From: CAZWES01 sp964632395
GTDB taxonomy: Bacteria; Patescibacteriota; Gracilibacteria; Peribacterales; Peribacteraceae
Reading direction: 5' to 3'
DNA: 22,363 bases
Assembly (NCBI GenBank): GCA_964632395.1
Contig: CAZWES010000018.1
Span: forward strand, 1-22,363
The position numbers and the translations under genes were made by a program. The notes below the pieces were generated by a model. The model did not search any database. It was given only the letters and a program-made list of their open reading frames with translations, and was not told the origin of the DNA. Of this stretch, positions 14,012 through 21,095 are shown one piece after another (position 1 is the first letter of the stretch; every line of letters begins with the position of its first letter).

Positions 14012-16587
14012 CCCTAAAGAATTATCAATCAGAGGCTCTTGATTGGCTGGAAAAGTACTTCCGTTACTGCCGATCAGAAAGCAGTCCAAAGGGGGCGTAC
14101 GAAAAAACCACTGAGGAGTGGAAAGGCGCACAACTACACTATCTACCACTCGGCACGCTGCCTGAAACACCATACGTGTGCCTACGCATTCCTACTGGCG
14201 GCGGGAAGACTCTCCTTGGTGGACTCTCAATCGAGCGTGCAAATAGAAGTCTGCTTTTCACACGTCATAGTCTGACATTGTGGCTTGTCCCCTCGGATCC
14301 AATCCGAGAACAAACACTTCGAATGCTACGAGAGCCAAATGAACTTCTGCACCAATCTGTCTTTTCAGTTTTAGGAGAAGTGGAGGTAATGGGTATAGAA
14401 GAGGCTCTCCGTATGAAACCACATATCCTACAGGGATCAAATGTCATTATTGTCTCGACAATGCAGAGCTTTAAGCGGGAGGATACTGACAAGCTTAATG
14501 TGTATAAGGAAAACACAGACATGCAGCCACACTTCGAAGGGATTACCGATGCCGATACGGTTGGCAACCAGTCGCTTGTGGATGCCTTGCGATTGAGACA
14601 TCCGTTTATTATCGTAGATGAAGCTCACAACCAAGGAACGCCACTCGCTTTTGATACGCTTGCACGTTTGGAGCCAAGTGCGATATTAGAACTAACCGCA
14701 ACGCCGGATCGTAAGTTGCAACCCAGCAACGTACTTTTCAGTGTATCGGCGGCATCTCTCCATGCAGAGGACATGATCAAGATGCCACTTGAGATAGTGC
14801 GGCGAGAGAATTGGAAAGACACTTTACGCGACAGCATTGCGTGCCTAAATATGCTTCAACAAAAAGCAAACAGCGAGCAGGGAGCAACTGGGGAGTATGT
14901 GCGTCCCATCATGCTACTACAGGCAGAAAGACGAGACCCCGAACACGAAACGCTCGTTCCTGAAACCATAAAGCGTGCACTCGTGGAAGATTTTGGTGTT
15001 CTTGAAAAAGAGATAGCAATTGCTACGGGTGCACAGGATGAGCTCTCCGAGCACAAAGATGTCTTGGCACCAGAATGCCCACTACGATTCGTAATCACGG
15101 TGGATAAACTCCGTGAAGGATGGGATTGTCCATTTGCATATGTGCTTTGCTCATTCCGCAACACCACCTCCTCTACAGCGGCAGAACAGGTTCTTGGACG
15201 TGTGCTGCGTATGCCACATGCCAAACGGAAGACCACACAAGAGCTTAATGAGGCATATGCTTTCGTTACCTCTACAAACTTCGTCGCTACTGTAGAAAAC
15301 TTGAGGGATGGACTGGTACGCAGTGGGTTTGAACGTCAGGAAACACACGAATTGCTCCATGCAGTGGATGCTGAAGACGAACAAACTCTCTTCGAGATGC
15401 TCCCATCGGTTACATATGATTCCCCAGAACTTCCAGCATTAGATGCTATTGCTGGGAAGTTATCAGAACAGGTGGAGGTAACACCTGAAGACTCCAAGGT
15501 AACATTGAAAGGAGAATTCAGTCCTGCTCTCGAAAAAAAGCTTGAGAATGCTTTCAAGACAACAGGAGGAAAGGAGGCCGTACGCAAGGCGCTCGAAATA
15601 CTCAAAGGGACACACACCCCTCCAGAAAAATCACCATCAGAACGGGGGGAGATATTCAATGTTCCACTTCTCTCCATCCGACAAGGAAACATTTTCGAGC
15701 CGTTTGAAGAAACACACCTTCTTGAGGGTGAATGGCGATTGCTAGACCACTCGCTTGAACTTAGTGAAGCTGAATTCCCCAAACCAAATGTCCATGCGCA
15801 GGGCGGCAGGATTGTGCTAAAGGATGAGAGGGTTAGTTTTGAGCATATTGAAAAGATCGAACACCAGCTTGCCATGTTCGACTATCAGAACGACCATGAT
15901 CAAGTGTGGCTCGTGAGTTGGCTGGAGCGCAACCTCCACGAGGAAAGTATTACTCCCGATGAGAAGGCTGCCTTCTTGAATGGTGCCATCACATATCTTA
16001 TAGAACAGCGTGGTCTCGCTCTCGAAGAGTTGTTGTATGCCAAATTCCGCCTACGTGAAGCACTGGAGCGCAAGATGCAACAAGCAAAGGATGAGGCAAT
16101 GAAAAAGGTCTACCAGACGCTTATTGGAAATCCAAGTGAGTTCACATCAGCAGGAAACGCAGAGATTGTTTTTGAGAGCGGACGCTATGCCTATGACTAT
16201 GTCTATAGTGGGTTCATTGAGCTTCCAAAGCATTTCTTCCCTCATATTGGCAACCTTAAAACCACAGGCGAGGAGTTTGAATGCGCCAAGTTTATAGCCA
16301 CGGAACTTTCGAGTGTTGAATACTGGGTGAGGAATGTTGAGCGAAAGCCGACGTCGTTTTCTTTGCAAACTGCAACGGACCGCTTCTACCCCGATTTCCT
16401 CGTGAAGCTAACAGGTGGTCGAGTGCTCGCTATTGAATATAAGCGATCTGATTGGTGGGATCTCCCCGATAGTATTGAAAAGAGGCAGCTTGGAGAACTG
16501 TGGGAGAAGCGCAGTGACGGCAAATGCTTGTTCGTAATGACGAAGGGGAAAGACTGGGAATCAGTCAAGCAGAAGGTAGCCGGATGA
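14008..16587 (+). CDS. res: type III restriction enzyme, helicase-nuclease subunit (Res)
   Basis: Res hydrolyses ATP to travel along DNA and cleaves between two unmethylated head-to-head sites together with Mod. In this 859-residue protein an SF2 core comes first: Walker A PTGGGKT at 62-68, DEAH at 204-207, TAT at 230-232 and motif VI QVLGRVLRMP at 394-403. A C-terminal PD-(D/E)XK nuclease follows, with P795-D796 and E810-Y-K812. All key residues are present, so the enzyme should be active. The ATG overlaps the mod stop by four bases. The gene ends 7 bp before the convergent Mrr gene. It is at the short end of the family's range, but no domain is missing. Confidence 0.95.
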   Translation: MTLKNYQSEALDWLEKYFRYCRSESSPKGAYEKTTEEWKGAQLHYLPLGTLPETPYVCLRIPTGGGKTLLGGLSIERANRSLLFTRHSLTLWLVPSDPIREQTLRMLREPNELLHQSVFSVLGEVEVMGIEEALRMKPHILQGSNVIIVSTMQSFKREDTDKLNVYKENTDMQPHFEGITDADTVGNQSLVDALRLRHPFIIVDEAHNQGTPLAFDTLARLEPSAILELTATPDRKLQPSNVLFSVSAASLHAEDMIKMPLEIVRRENWKDTLRDSIACLNMLQQKANSEQGATGEYVRPIMLLQAERRDPEHETLVPETIKRALVEDFGVLEKEIAIATGAQDELSEHKDVLAPECPLRFVITVDKLREGWDCPFAYVLCSFRNTTSSTAAEQVLGRVLRMPHAKRKTTQELNEAYAFVTSTNFVATVENLRDGLVRSGFERQETHELLHAVDAEDEQTLFEMLPSVTYDSPELPALDAIAGKLSEQVEVTPEDSKVTLKGEFSPALEKKLENAFKTTGGKEAVRKALEILKGTHTPPEKSPSERGEIFNVPLLSIRQGNIFEPFEETHLLEGEWRLLDHSLELSEAEFPKPNVHAQGGRIVLKDERVSFEHIEKIEHQLAMFDYQNDHDQVWLVSWLERNLHEESITPDEKAAFLNGAITYLIEQRGLALEELLYAKFRLREALERKMQQAKDEAMKKVYQTLIGNPSEFTSAGNAEIVFESGRYAYDYVYSGFIELPKHFFPHIGNLKTTGEEFECAKFIATELSSVEYWVRNVERKPTSFSLQTATDRFYPDFLVKLTGGRVLAIEYKRSDWWDLPDSIEKRQLGELWEKRSDGKCLFVMTKGKDWESVKQKVAG

Positions 16588-16594
16588 GTTGCAC

Positions 16595-17497
16595 CTACTC
16601 CTCTACAAAATAATCAATGTCGATCTTCTTAAGCACATAGCTGACACTCGGCGAGACTCCGATATCGTGCTCAACCATGAGTCGCGCCAGTTTTCTCCCA
16701 TCTATGAGGATGATCTTTGCGTCGATACTCTCCACGTACTCCTTGGCCTCCCGTGAGAAGTTGGAAGTCGTAATGAGCACACCTTTCCGAGCCCTATTCC
16801 CCTGCAGCGCACCTGCAAAACGCTGGACATCAGGTCGTCCCACGGATGCCTCCCATCGTTTTGCTTGTATGTAGATGACATCAAGCCCAAGCCGATCCTC
16901 TTTAATAATCCCATCAACGCCACCATCGCCACTCCGTCCAATGGCCTCACCAGCATCTTTACGCGATCCTCCATATCCCATCTTTAGCAACAGTTCCACA
17001 ACAAGGTTCTCGAAAAAGCGTGGGGTGCAACTTTTTATCTGTTCTAAGAGTTCATCTTCCAAACCGCTCGATAGTTGGTTATGAGCAAGCTCCAATTGTT
17101 CCTCAGGAGTTTTATTTTCTGTGCTCTCTTCCGTTTTCTCTCCACCATCTTCCCCTCCGTGCCAGTTCTCTTCCCAGTTGGGGTACTTCTTAAGATTATC
17201 TACGGTCAACGAGTCGGGGTTAGTCGATAAAAATTCTTTCCCTCGTTCCATAATCCTCATGTGTCCCCGCCGGGGATACTCAAGCATCTCTGCCTTTTTC
17301 AAGTACGTTCTCGCCCATCCAACCCGGTTCTCGATGTATCGTTGATTGCCGGATGGCAGGAGCCTCTCGCGCTCTTCCTCCGTCAGTTTGCAGCGATCAG
17401 AGAGGTGTTCAACCGCCTCGCGCAGCGAGCGCTCCTTTCCGTCACTGAGGAAGTGGAGGAGAGGGAAGAGAAGCTGTTCGTAGGTTGGGATTGGCAT
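16595..17497 (-). CDS. mrr: Mrr-like type IV restriction endonuclease
   Basis: The 300-residue protein has the two-domain layout of Mrr. An N-terminal winged-helix Mrr_N domain (about 4-95) and an acidic linker (about 110-135) precede a Mrr-type nuclease domain (about 155-280). The domain has FFENLVVELLLKMGY, the catalytic GVDG Asp (D195) and QAK (Q211, K213). Mrr enzymes cut DNA carrying foreign methylation, including N6-methyladenine in some contexts. It is convergent with res, stops 7 bp apart. TACAAT lies 6 nt before the ATG, with no Shine-Dalgarno sequence at a useful distance (AGGAG is 13 nt away). Lying next to an adenine methyltransferase makes its specificity interesting. Confidence 0.9.
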   Translation of the reverse strand: MPIPTYEQLLFPLLHFLSDGKERSLREAVEHLSDRCKLTEEERERLLPSGNQRYIENRVGWARTYLKKAEMLEYPRRGHMRIMERGKEFLSTNPDSLTVDNLKKYPNWEENWHGGEDGGEKTEESTENKTPEEQLELAHNQLSSGLEDELLEQIKSCTPRFFENLVVELLLKMGYGGSRKDAGEAIGRSGDGGVDGIIKEDRLGLDVIYIQAKRWEASVGRPDVQRFAGALQGNRARKGVLITTSNFSREAKEYVESIDAKIILIDGRKLARLMVEHDIGVSPSVSYVLKKIDIDYFVEE

Positions 17498-17503
17498 GAT
17501 GAC

Positions 17504-17509
17504 ATTGTA
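17504..17509 (-). promoter_or_regulatory. candidate -10 element for the Mrr gene
   Basis: TACAAT on the minus strand (5/6 match to TATAAT) lies 6 nt upstream of the ATG at 17497. The -35 region is poor. If used, the mRNA would begin at or within a base or two of the start codon. Confidence 0.4.
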
Positions 17510-17565
17510 GCTCCTAATGACGAGGTATCAGCATTGAATTGAGGATTTTCTTTTTGAGAAATGAG

Positions 17566-17590
17566 AAAAAGGGCGGATACGAAACGCCCT
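17566..17590 (-). terminator. intrinsic terminator of the GIY-YIG gene
   Basis: On the minus strand AGGGCG, a 9-nt loop and CGCCCT are followed by a run of Ts. The hairpin is flanked by a further pairing, GAAATGA (17558-17564) with TCATTTC (17590-17596). It lies 23 bp beyond the GIY-YIG stop codon and would also keep that transcript out of the Mrr gene. Confidence 0.75.
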
Positions 17591-17612
17591 CATTTCCCAA
17601 TTCCTACTTACT

Positions 17613-17933
17613 TCAGTAAGCACGCATTTTCCCTACTTGATTATACTTTGGCTTGTACTTCTTAATCTCGCTTTCTTCTAGTTCGTCTGCTTCTTTTGCA
17701 GTGGTTGTGGTTCTGAAACCGAAGCATGTGACATCTGGCCACTTTTCTTCGTAGAGATGACTGAATAGGCGGTCACGGATGCTGGAATCACCCCTAGCAG
17801 CCTTCCCGATGTAGTAATGGGTCATATCACTACCATCTCTTTCGCCGAGATAGTAGACACCAATACTATTAGGGGCATACATGCTGATTGCATTCGTGTT
17901 GAATGCGTATGGGCCGTTGAATGGAGAAATCAT
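17613..17933 (-). CDS. GIY-YIG domain protein
   Basis: The ATG at 17931-17933 gives a 106-residue single-domain protein. It shows GVYYLG at about 25-30 (the first motif, normally GIY), YYIGKA at 40-45, an SIRDRLFSH helix with the catalytic-type Arg, an Ala-Glu-x-x-Glu-x-x-Glu helix and the closing KPKYN. This is the whole GIY-YIG nuclease fold with no added DNA-binding domain, like the small UvrC-N/YhbQ-type members. A GTG 11 codons upstream (17966) is an alternative start. It has its own terminator and lies back to back with the Xre/ImmA pair. It could be a nicking enzyme of the element or a defence nuclease; its target is unknown. Confidence 0.8.
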   Translation of the reverse strand: MISPFNGPYAFNTNAISMYAPNSIGVYYLGERDGSDMTHYYIGKAARGDSSIRDRLFSHLYEEKWPDVTCFGFRTTTTAKEADELEESEIKKYKPKYNQVGKMRAY

Positions 17934-18033
17934 GATAAGATATTGGAATGAAATACTAGAACTCACCCAAACAGAACCGGTTCATCAGGATGATGAATCT
18001 ATAGTAATCAAATTGATAATATTTTCAAGATGA

Positions 18034-18062
18034 TTGTATTGGGGTTATCGCTGTGCTACAGT
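18034..18062 (+). promoter_or_regulatory. promoter and overlapping operator of the Xre/ImmA operon
   Basis: TTGTAT (18034-18039), a 17-bp spacer and TACAGT (18057-18062) form a plausible sigma-70 type promoter. CTGT-GCT-ACAG (18051-18061) is a short dyad lying over the -10 box, as expected for autorepression by the Xre protein. The ATG at 18071 is 8 nt past the -10 box. Confidence 0.55.
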
Positions 18063-18070
18063 GCCCAATA

Positions 18071-18424
18071 ATGACGCAAAATGCAGAAATCCTCATAGGA
18101 AAGCGTATACGCGAACGACGAGAAGCTCTTGGTATGTCGCAAATTGATCTTGCAAAAGCTGCGGGAAAGCAGTCTGCTACATATATTGCTCTTATTGAAA
18201 ATGGCGAGAGGAGCGTCCGCGCTGCCGACCTTTTAAATATTGCGGATGCGCTGGAAACTACAGTGGCAGAATTGGCCGGGCAGCAGAAAGAGAAGGTAGC
18301 GCCTGCGCTGCGCTATGCTCTGAAAGCAGACCCGAACCTCTCGGAGCAAGATCGGAAGACGCTGTTGCACATTATTGCAACCATGAAACAAGTTCACAAA
18401 GGAGAAAAAGATGACAAGCATTGA
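18071..18424 (+). CDS. Xre-family helix-turn-helix regulator
   Basis: The 117-residue protein has a typical Xre/Cro helix-turn-helix at about 7-63 (IRERREALGMSQIDLAKAAG, then YIALIENGERSV). A C-terminal helical tail (about 75-117) probably dimerises or contacts its partner. The ATG at 18071 is preferred over the GTG at 18053, because the -10 box lies between them. The next gene, an ImmA-like metalloprotease, overlaps it by 14 bp. This pairing is known both from element control switches such as ImmR/ImmA of ICEBs1, where the protease destroys the repressor, and from toxin-antitoxin-like modules. Its place near the candidate right end of the element favours the switch, but this is inference. 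Confidence 0.88.
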   Translation: MTQNAEILIGKRIRERREALGMSQIDLAKAAGKQSATYIALIENGERSVRAADLLNIADALETTVAELAGQQKEKVAPALRYALKADPNLSEQDRKTLLHIIATMKQVHKGEKDDKH

Positions 18425-18920
18425 TGAACTCGAAAAGGCCGACTCAACCATCGCACGTCATCGTGCCGAGGAGATCTGGAAGAAACATGGTAACGCATCT
18501 TTACCTGTATATGTTCTTCCAATTCTCAAATCCCTCTGCTTGGTCAACTTGGGTACAACTGAGCTGCCTCAAACGATAAGGGGAGTATGTGTGGAACTGG
18601 AAGAGGGAGAGGGAGGAGTGATATATAACCCGAACGCATCCTCTCTCTCAAAGCGCTGGGCTGTCGCACACGAAATAGGTCATTGGTGTTTGGGGCATGT
18701 GAGTACTTTTGGTGCTCCCACAAGCAATTTGCCACACAACCAAGAAAAAGAAGCAGACATATTTGCTGGTACATTGCTTGTCCCACCTTCTGATCTCCGA
18801 AAATATGCGAAGAAACATCACCCAAAGATTACGGACATTCAGCAGCGATATTGGGTGACAGATAAGATCGCGATCATTGCGGTATGTAAGGCAGGAGTCC
18901 TTAATTCCATCTCTGCTTAA
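18411..18920 (+). CDS. ImmA/IrrE-family zinc metallopeptidase
   Basis: The 169-residue protein carries the zinc motif AHEIGHWCLGH (HEIGH, the HExxH form, at about 86-90) and the downstream Glu helix EKEADIFAG (about 111-119), with LVPP after it. Both are characteristic of the ImmA/IrrE (peptidase family M78) group. A strong AAGGAG lies 6 nt before the ATG, one of the few clear Shine-Dalgarno sequences in the window, inside the end of the Xre gene. Its likely substrate is the partner Xre protein, cleaved in response to a signal such as DNA damage or element entry. Both metal-binding His residues and the catalytic Glu are intact. Confidence 0.9.
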   Translation: MTSIDELEKADSTIARHRAEEIWKKHGNASLPVYVLPILKSLCLVNLGTTELPQTIRGVCVELEEGEGGVIYNPNASSLSKRWAVAHEIGHWCLGHVSTFGAPTSNLPHNQEKEADIFAGTLLVPPSDLRKYAKKHHPKITDIQQRYWVTDKIAIIAVCKAGVLNSISA

Positions 18921-18923
18921 AAG

Positions 18924-19082
18924 GTGCTCCATATATACTGGCTTCCAGAAAGTTCGCACGATGGGACCCGTCAGCATGTGGGTATTACCATGGGGTATAT
19001 CGAGAAGGACGCTCAGGACACCTCGGACGATCGTTCTAAGCAACCACGACCCCGTGCGGTAGTAACTCCGAGTGTGTTCTGA
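18924..19082 (+). CDS. possible 52-residue ORF after the ImmA-like gene
   Basis: A GTG-started frame begins 3 bp after the metalloprotease stop and runs 52 codons. The product (starting MLHIYWLPESSHDG, rich in Asp, Arg and Pro later) matches nothing I know. It has no Shine-Dalgarno sequence, and the spacing is the only positive sign of translational coupling. It ends 14 bp before the candidate attR. It may equally be non-coding element end sequence. Confidence 0.2.
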   Translation: MLHIYWLPESSHDGTRQHVGITMGYIEKDAQDTSDDRSKQPRPRAVVTPSVF

Positions 19083-19095
19083 TAACGTTCAGTAC

Positions 19096-19104
19096 GTCCC
19101 GCCA
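19096..19104. other. candidate attR core
   Basis: GTCCCGCCA repeats the last nine bases of tRNA-Asp (5821-5829) in direct orientation. It falls between the last accessory gene and the hydrogenase-maturation genes, where a boundary is expected. Joining the two would give a circular element of about 13.3 kb. Confidence 0.45.
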
Positions 19105-19348
19105 CGTTGAGGGAGACGATGATGATCAGCAAAGGGGAGGAACAGCGTGAACAGGCGCACCATCGAGCTACAACAGCTCAATGGTGTTTCTTGAGGTGTG
19201 TTTTGTTGGGACGGAGGAGGAGATAGGGAAATTAGGGAGTTAGGGAGATTAGGTTGTTAGGGTCTAATTCTGCGAGTCCGCAGGTATGTGCAATAATGTG
19301 CAGAGACCCTAATAACCTAACTCTCTAATTTCCCTAACCCCCCAAGAA
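19105..19348. other. intergenic stretch before the ferredoxin gene
   Basis: No gene is visible. The first ~115 bp contain nothing I recognise, and the remainder is the low-complexity inverted repeat listed separately. If the attR is right, this is chromosomal sequence that originally followed tRNA-Asp. Confidence 0.5.
19224..19339. repeat. low-complexity inverted repeat built on TTAGGG-like words
   Basis: The left arm (19224-19265) is a run of AGGGA/TTAGGGAG/TTAGGTTGTTAGGGTCT words, and the right arm (19304-19339) is its approximate reverse complement, ending AATTTCCCTAAC. The left arm holds one extra 6-8 bp unit. The ~38-nt loop is unrelated. The right arm ends 9 bp before the ferredoxin ATG, the same placement as the repeats 5' of yjbQ and hydF, although the sequences differ. 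Confidence 0.75.
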
Positions 19349-19648
19349 ATGCCAAAAGTTACCTTCACCCAACAAGACGGCTCATCCACTACGGTTGGGG
19401 CCGAAGACGGCCAGACAATTCTTCAAGTTGCAATGGCAAATAATGTTCCCATGGAACATGCATGCGGGGGGAGCGGGTTCTGTACAACCTGCATTTGCAC
19501 CATAAAAGATGGTCAGAAAGCTTTAGACGAGGGCAGAGTCAGTCCAGTTAACGAGAAGGAGAAGAATATGGGTGTGGAGGGTCCGGATGAGAGGCTTGGA
19601 TGTCAGGCGCAGGTGCTGGGGGATTTGACTGTGAAAGTAGGCGAATAG
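19349..19648 (+). CDS. fdx: 2Fe-2S ferredoxin
   Basis: The 99-residue protein is a plant/adrenodoxin-type 2Fe-2S ferredoxin, with cluster ligands C39, C45, C48 (in ACGGSGFCTTC) and C85 (RLGCQ). A fifth cysteine, C50, lies beside the cluster loop. The ACGG-x-x-x-C-x-x-C spacing is that of Isc-type ferredoxins, which supply electrons for Fe-S assembly or related redox steps. Its 3' end overlaps the convergent hydF by 46 bp. There is no Shine-Dalgarno sequence before the ATG, and an inverted repeat lies just upstream. A role in electron supply to hydrogenase maturation or the hydrogenase is suggested by location only; bacterial-type 4Fe-4S ferredoxins more often serve [FeFe] enzymes. Confidence 0.92.
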   Translation: MPKVTFTQQDGSSTTVGAEDGQTILQVAMANNVPMEHACGGSGFCTTCICTIKDGQKALDEGRVSPVNEKEKNMGVEGPDERLGCQAQVLGDLTVKVGE

Positions 19649-20934
19649 AAAGGCTTCACTGCCCTCTTCAGCACATTCTCTCCCTGCAAATAGGAAAGCA
19701 ATATCCCGTAATTTGTGAATGGCACACCCACTTCTTTCGCTTTCAAAATCCTTCGCAAATATTTCTGCCGGTCAATCATGCATGCACCGCAATGAATGAT
19801 CATTTTGTATTCGGATACGTCTTCCGGATAAGTTCTTCCGAAGCTGAAATTAATATTCAGCTTCCCCCCAACTTTTTTCTCAAGCTGTTTTGGAATCTGA
19901 ACTGTGCCAATATCATCACATTTCCTGCTGTGGTTGCACGCTTCTGTTATCAAGATCGGATCCCCCGGGCGAAGTTCATCAACGGATTTCACTCCTTCAA
20001 TAAATAGCTCCAAATTCCCGAAGCTCATGTAGTTCGTCATCATTATGGAGAATGATGTGAGTGGGATTTCTTCCGGCACCCACTCGGAGACAACATCAAA
20101 TGCCTGGCTGTCTGTGATTACAAGCTGCAACCCATCTTCAGATTCAGAAAGGTGGTTGATGAGTTGATCAAATCTTTTTCTTTCAGTTTCAGCTTCAGAT
20201 GGATTGCTGCTTCGTGCTTTCTTCAAGTCAGGCCGGAAAAGCACAGGTGTCGCAAAATTCCTGAGGATGCGTTCCACAGCCATATCCTGTGGGCGAAGCA
20301 ATCTGAGCGTCGGAGTTTCCTCATCCATTGGCACAACTAGTAATACATATCCGGCATTCTTCAAATCAGGAAGCAAATCAATCTCACAAGATTCGCGGTG
20401 GAAGAATGTGTTGATGAAGGTTGCGAGTGATTGTTGCGTGGACATGTCGGTGGCATCAACTCTGAGCGCAGGGTGTGAGCTTCCAAGTAAACGATCGATA
20501 GCTCTCTGATTTCTTTCAATATCTTCTTCATCCATGTCACTTTGAAAAAGGTTATAGATGATAAGAATTTGTTTTCCATATTTTTCTGCATGCCGAATCA
20601 ATTTAAGTTCCGCGCTAAGGTCTTTCGTCTCTGATGCACGTAGTAGATCAATAACGATCAGGCTACAGTCTGATTCCTCAATCGCTTCTTCTGTCTTCTT
20701 CCGTTTTTTATCCCCAAGTGCCGAGCTCTCATCAATCCCTGCGGTATCAAGTATTTTGCATGGGCCTATTCCGTGTATTTCCATGATTGTTATGACTGTA
20801 TCTGCCGTTGTTCCCGGAGTTTCATCCACAATCGCGTAATCCTTTTGCCCGGAAAGCACATTAAGCAGGCTGGACTTGCCGGCGTTCATCCGACCTGCAA
20901 TACACAGAATGTTGCGCTCAGTACGCTTTGACAT
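19603..20934 (-). CDS. hydF: [FeFe]-hydrogenase maturation GTPase HydF
   Basis: HydF is the scaffold on which the 2Fe subcluster of the H-cluster is finished before delivery to the hydrogenase. The 443-residue product has an N-terminal GTPase domain with G1 GRMNAGKS (14-21) and G3 DTAG (63-66), a dimerisation region, and a C-terminal cluster domain. That domain shows the family pattern C-x-H (C333, H335), 45 residues, then HCxxC (H381, C382, C385), and the closing VPFTNYG. The G4 motif, normally NKxD, reads NLFQSD (128-133), so guanine specificity may be weakened. The ATG has a GATAAC -10-like box 8 nt upstream and no Shine-Dalgarno sequence. hydE lies upstream in the same direction, separated by 161 bp of inverted repeat. 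Its end overlaps the ferredoxin gene. Confidence 0.94.
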   Translation of the reverse strand: MSKRTERNILCIAGRMNAGKSSLLNVLSGQKDYAIVDETPGTTADTVITIMEIHGIGPCKILDTAGIDESSALGDKKRKKTEEAIEESDCSLIVIDLLRASETKDLSAELKLIRHAEKYGKQILIIYNLFQSDMDEEDIERNQRAIDRLLGSSHPALRVDATDMSTQQSLATFINTFFHRESCEIDLLPDLKNAGYVLLVVPMDEETPTLRLLRPQDMAVERILRNFATPVLFRPDLKKARSSNPSEAETERKRFDQLINHLSESEDGLQLVITDSQAFDVVSEWVPEEIPLTSFSIMMTNYMSFGNLELFIEGVKSVDELRPGDPILITEACNHSRKCDDIGTVQIPKQLEKKVGGKLNINFSFGRTYPEDVSEYKMIIHCGACMIDRQKYLRRILKAKEVGVPFTNYGILLSYLQGENVLKRAVKPFYSPTFTVKSPSTCA

Positions 20935-20942
20935 GGCTGTAG

Positions 20943-20970
20943 GTTATCGGGGAAAATTTTCGATTTCCAA
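20943..20970 (-). promoter_or_regulatory. candidate hydF promoter
   Basis: On the minus strand TTGGAA (20965-20970), a 16-bp spacer and GATAAC (20943-20948) lie 8 nt from the ATG. Both boxes match consensus at 4/6. The -35 part sits at the edge of the AATTTTC-type repeat, whose TTGAAA-like words could themselves offer -35 boxes. Confidence 0.4.
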
Positions 20971-21087
20971 TTTACAATTTTCAAATAATTTTCAATTTTC
21001 AAGGCTCAAGGATCAAAACATTCAGGCATTGATTATTGTAGAGGTTTGAAAATTGTTATTTGAAAATTGAATGAAAATTGAAAATTG
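20962..21087. repeat. low-complexity inverted repeat built on CAATTTTC words
   Basis: The left arm (about 20962-21002) repeats AATTTTC/CAATTTTCAA words, and the right arm (about 21046-21087) carries the complementary TTGAAAATTG words. The loop between them is ordinary sequence. It fills most of the gap between hydE and hydF and is too irregular for a simple terminator, although a hairpin would form. It is the third inverted repeat of this style in the window. Confidence 0.75.
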
Positions 21088-21095
21088 ATACTTGA

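Noticed and set aside
19224..19339. Telomere-like TTAGGG repeats
   Set aside because: The units are irregular, inverted around a loop and internal to the chromosome next to a gene start; nothing suggests a replicon end.
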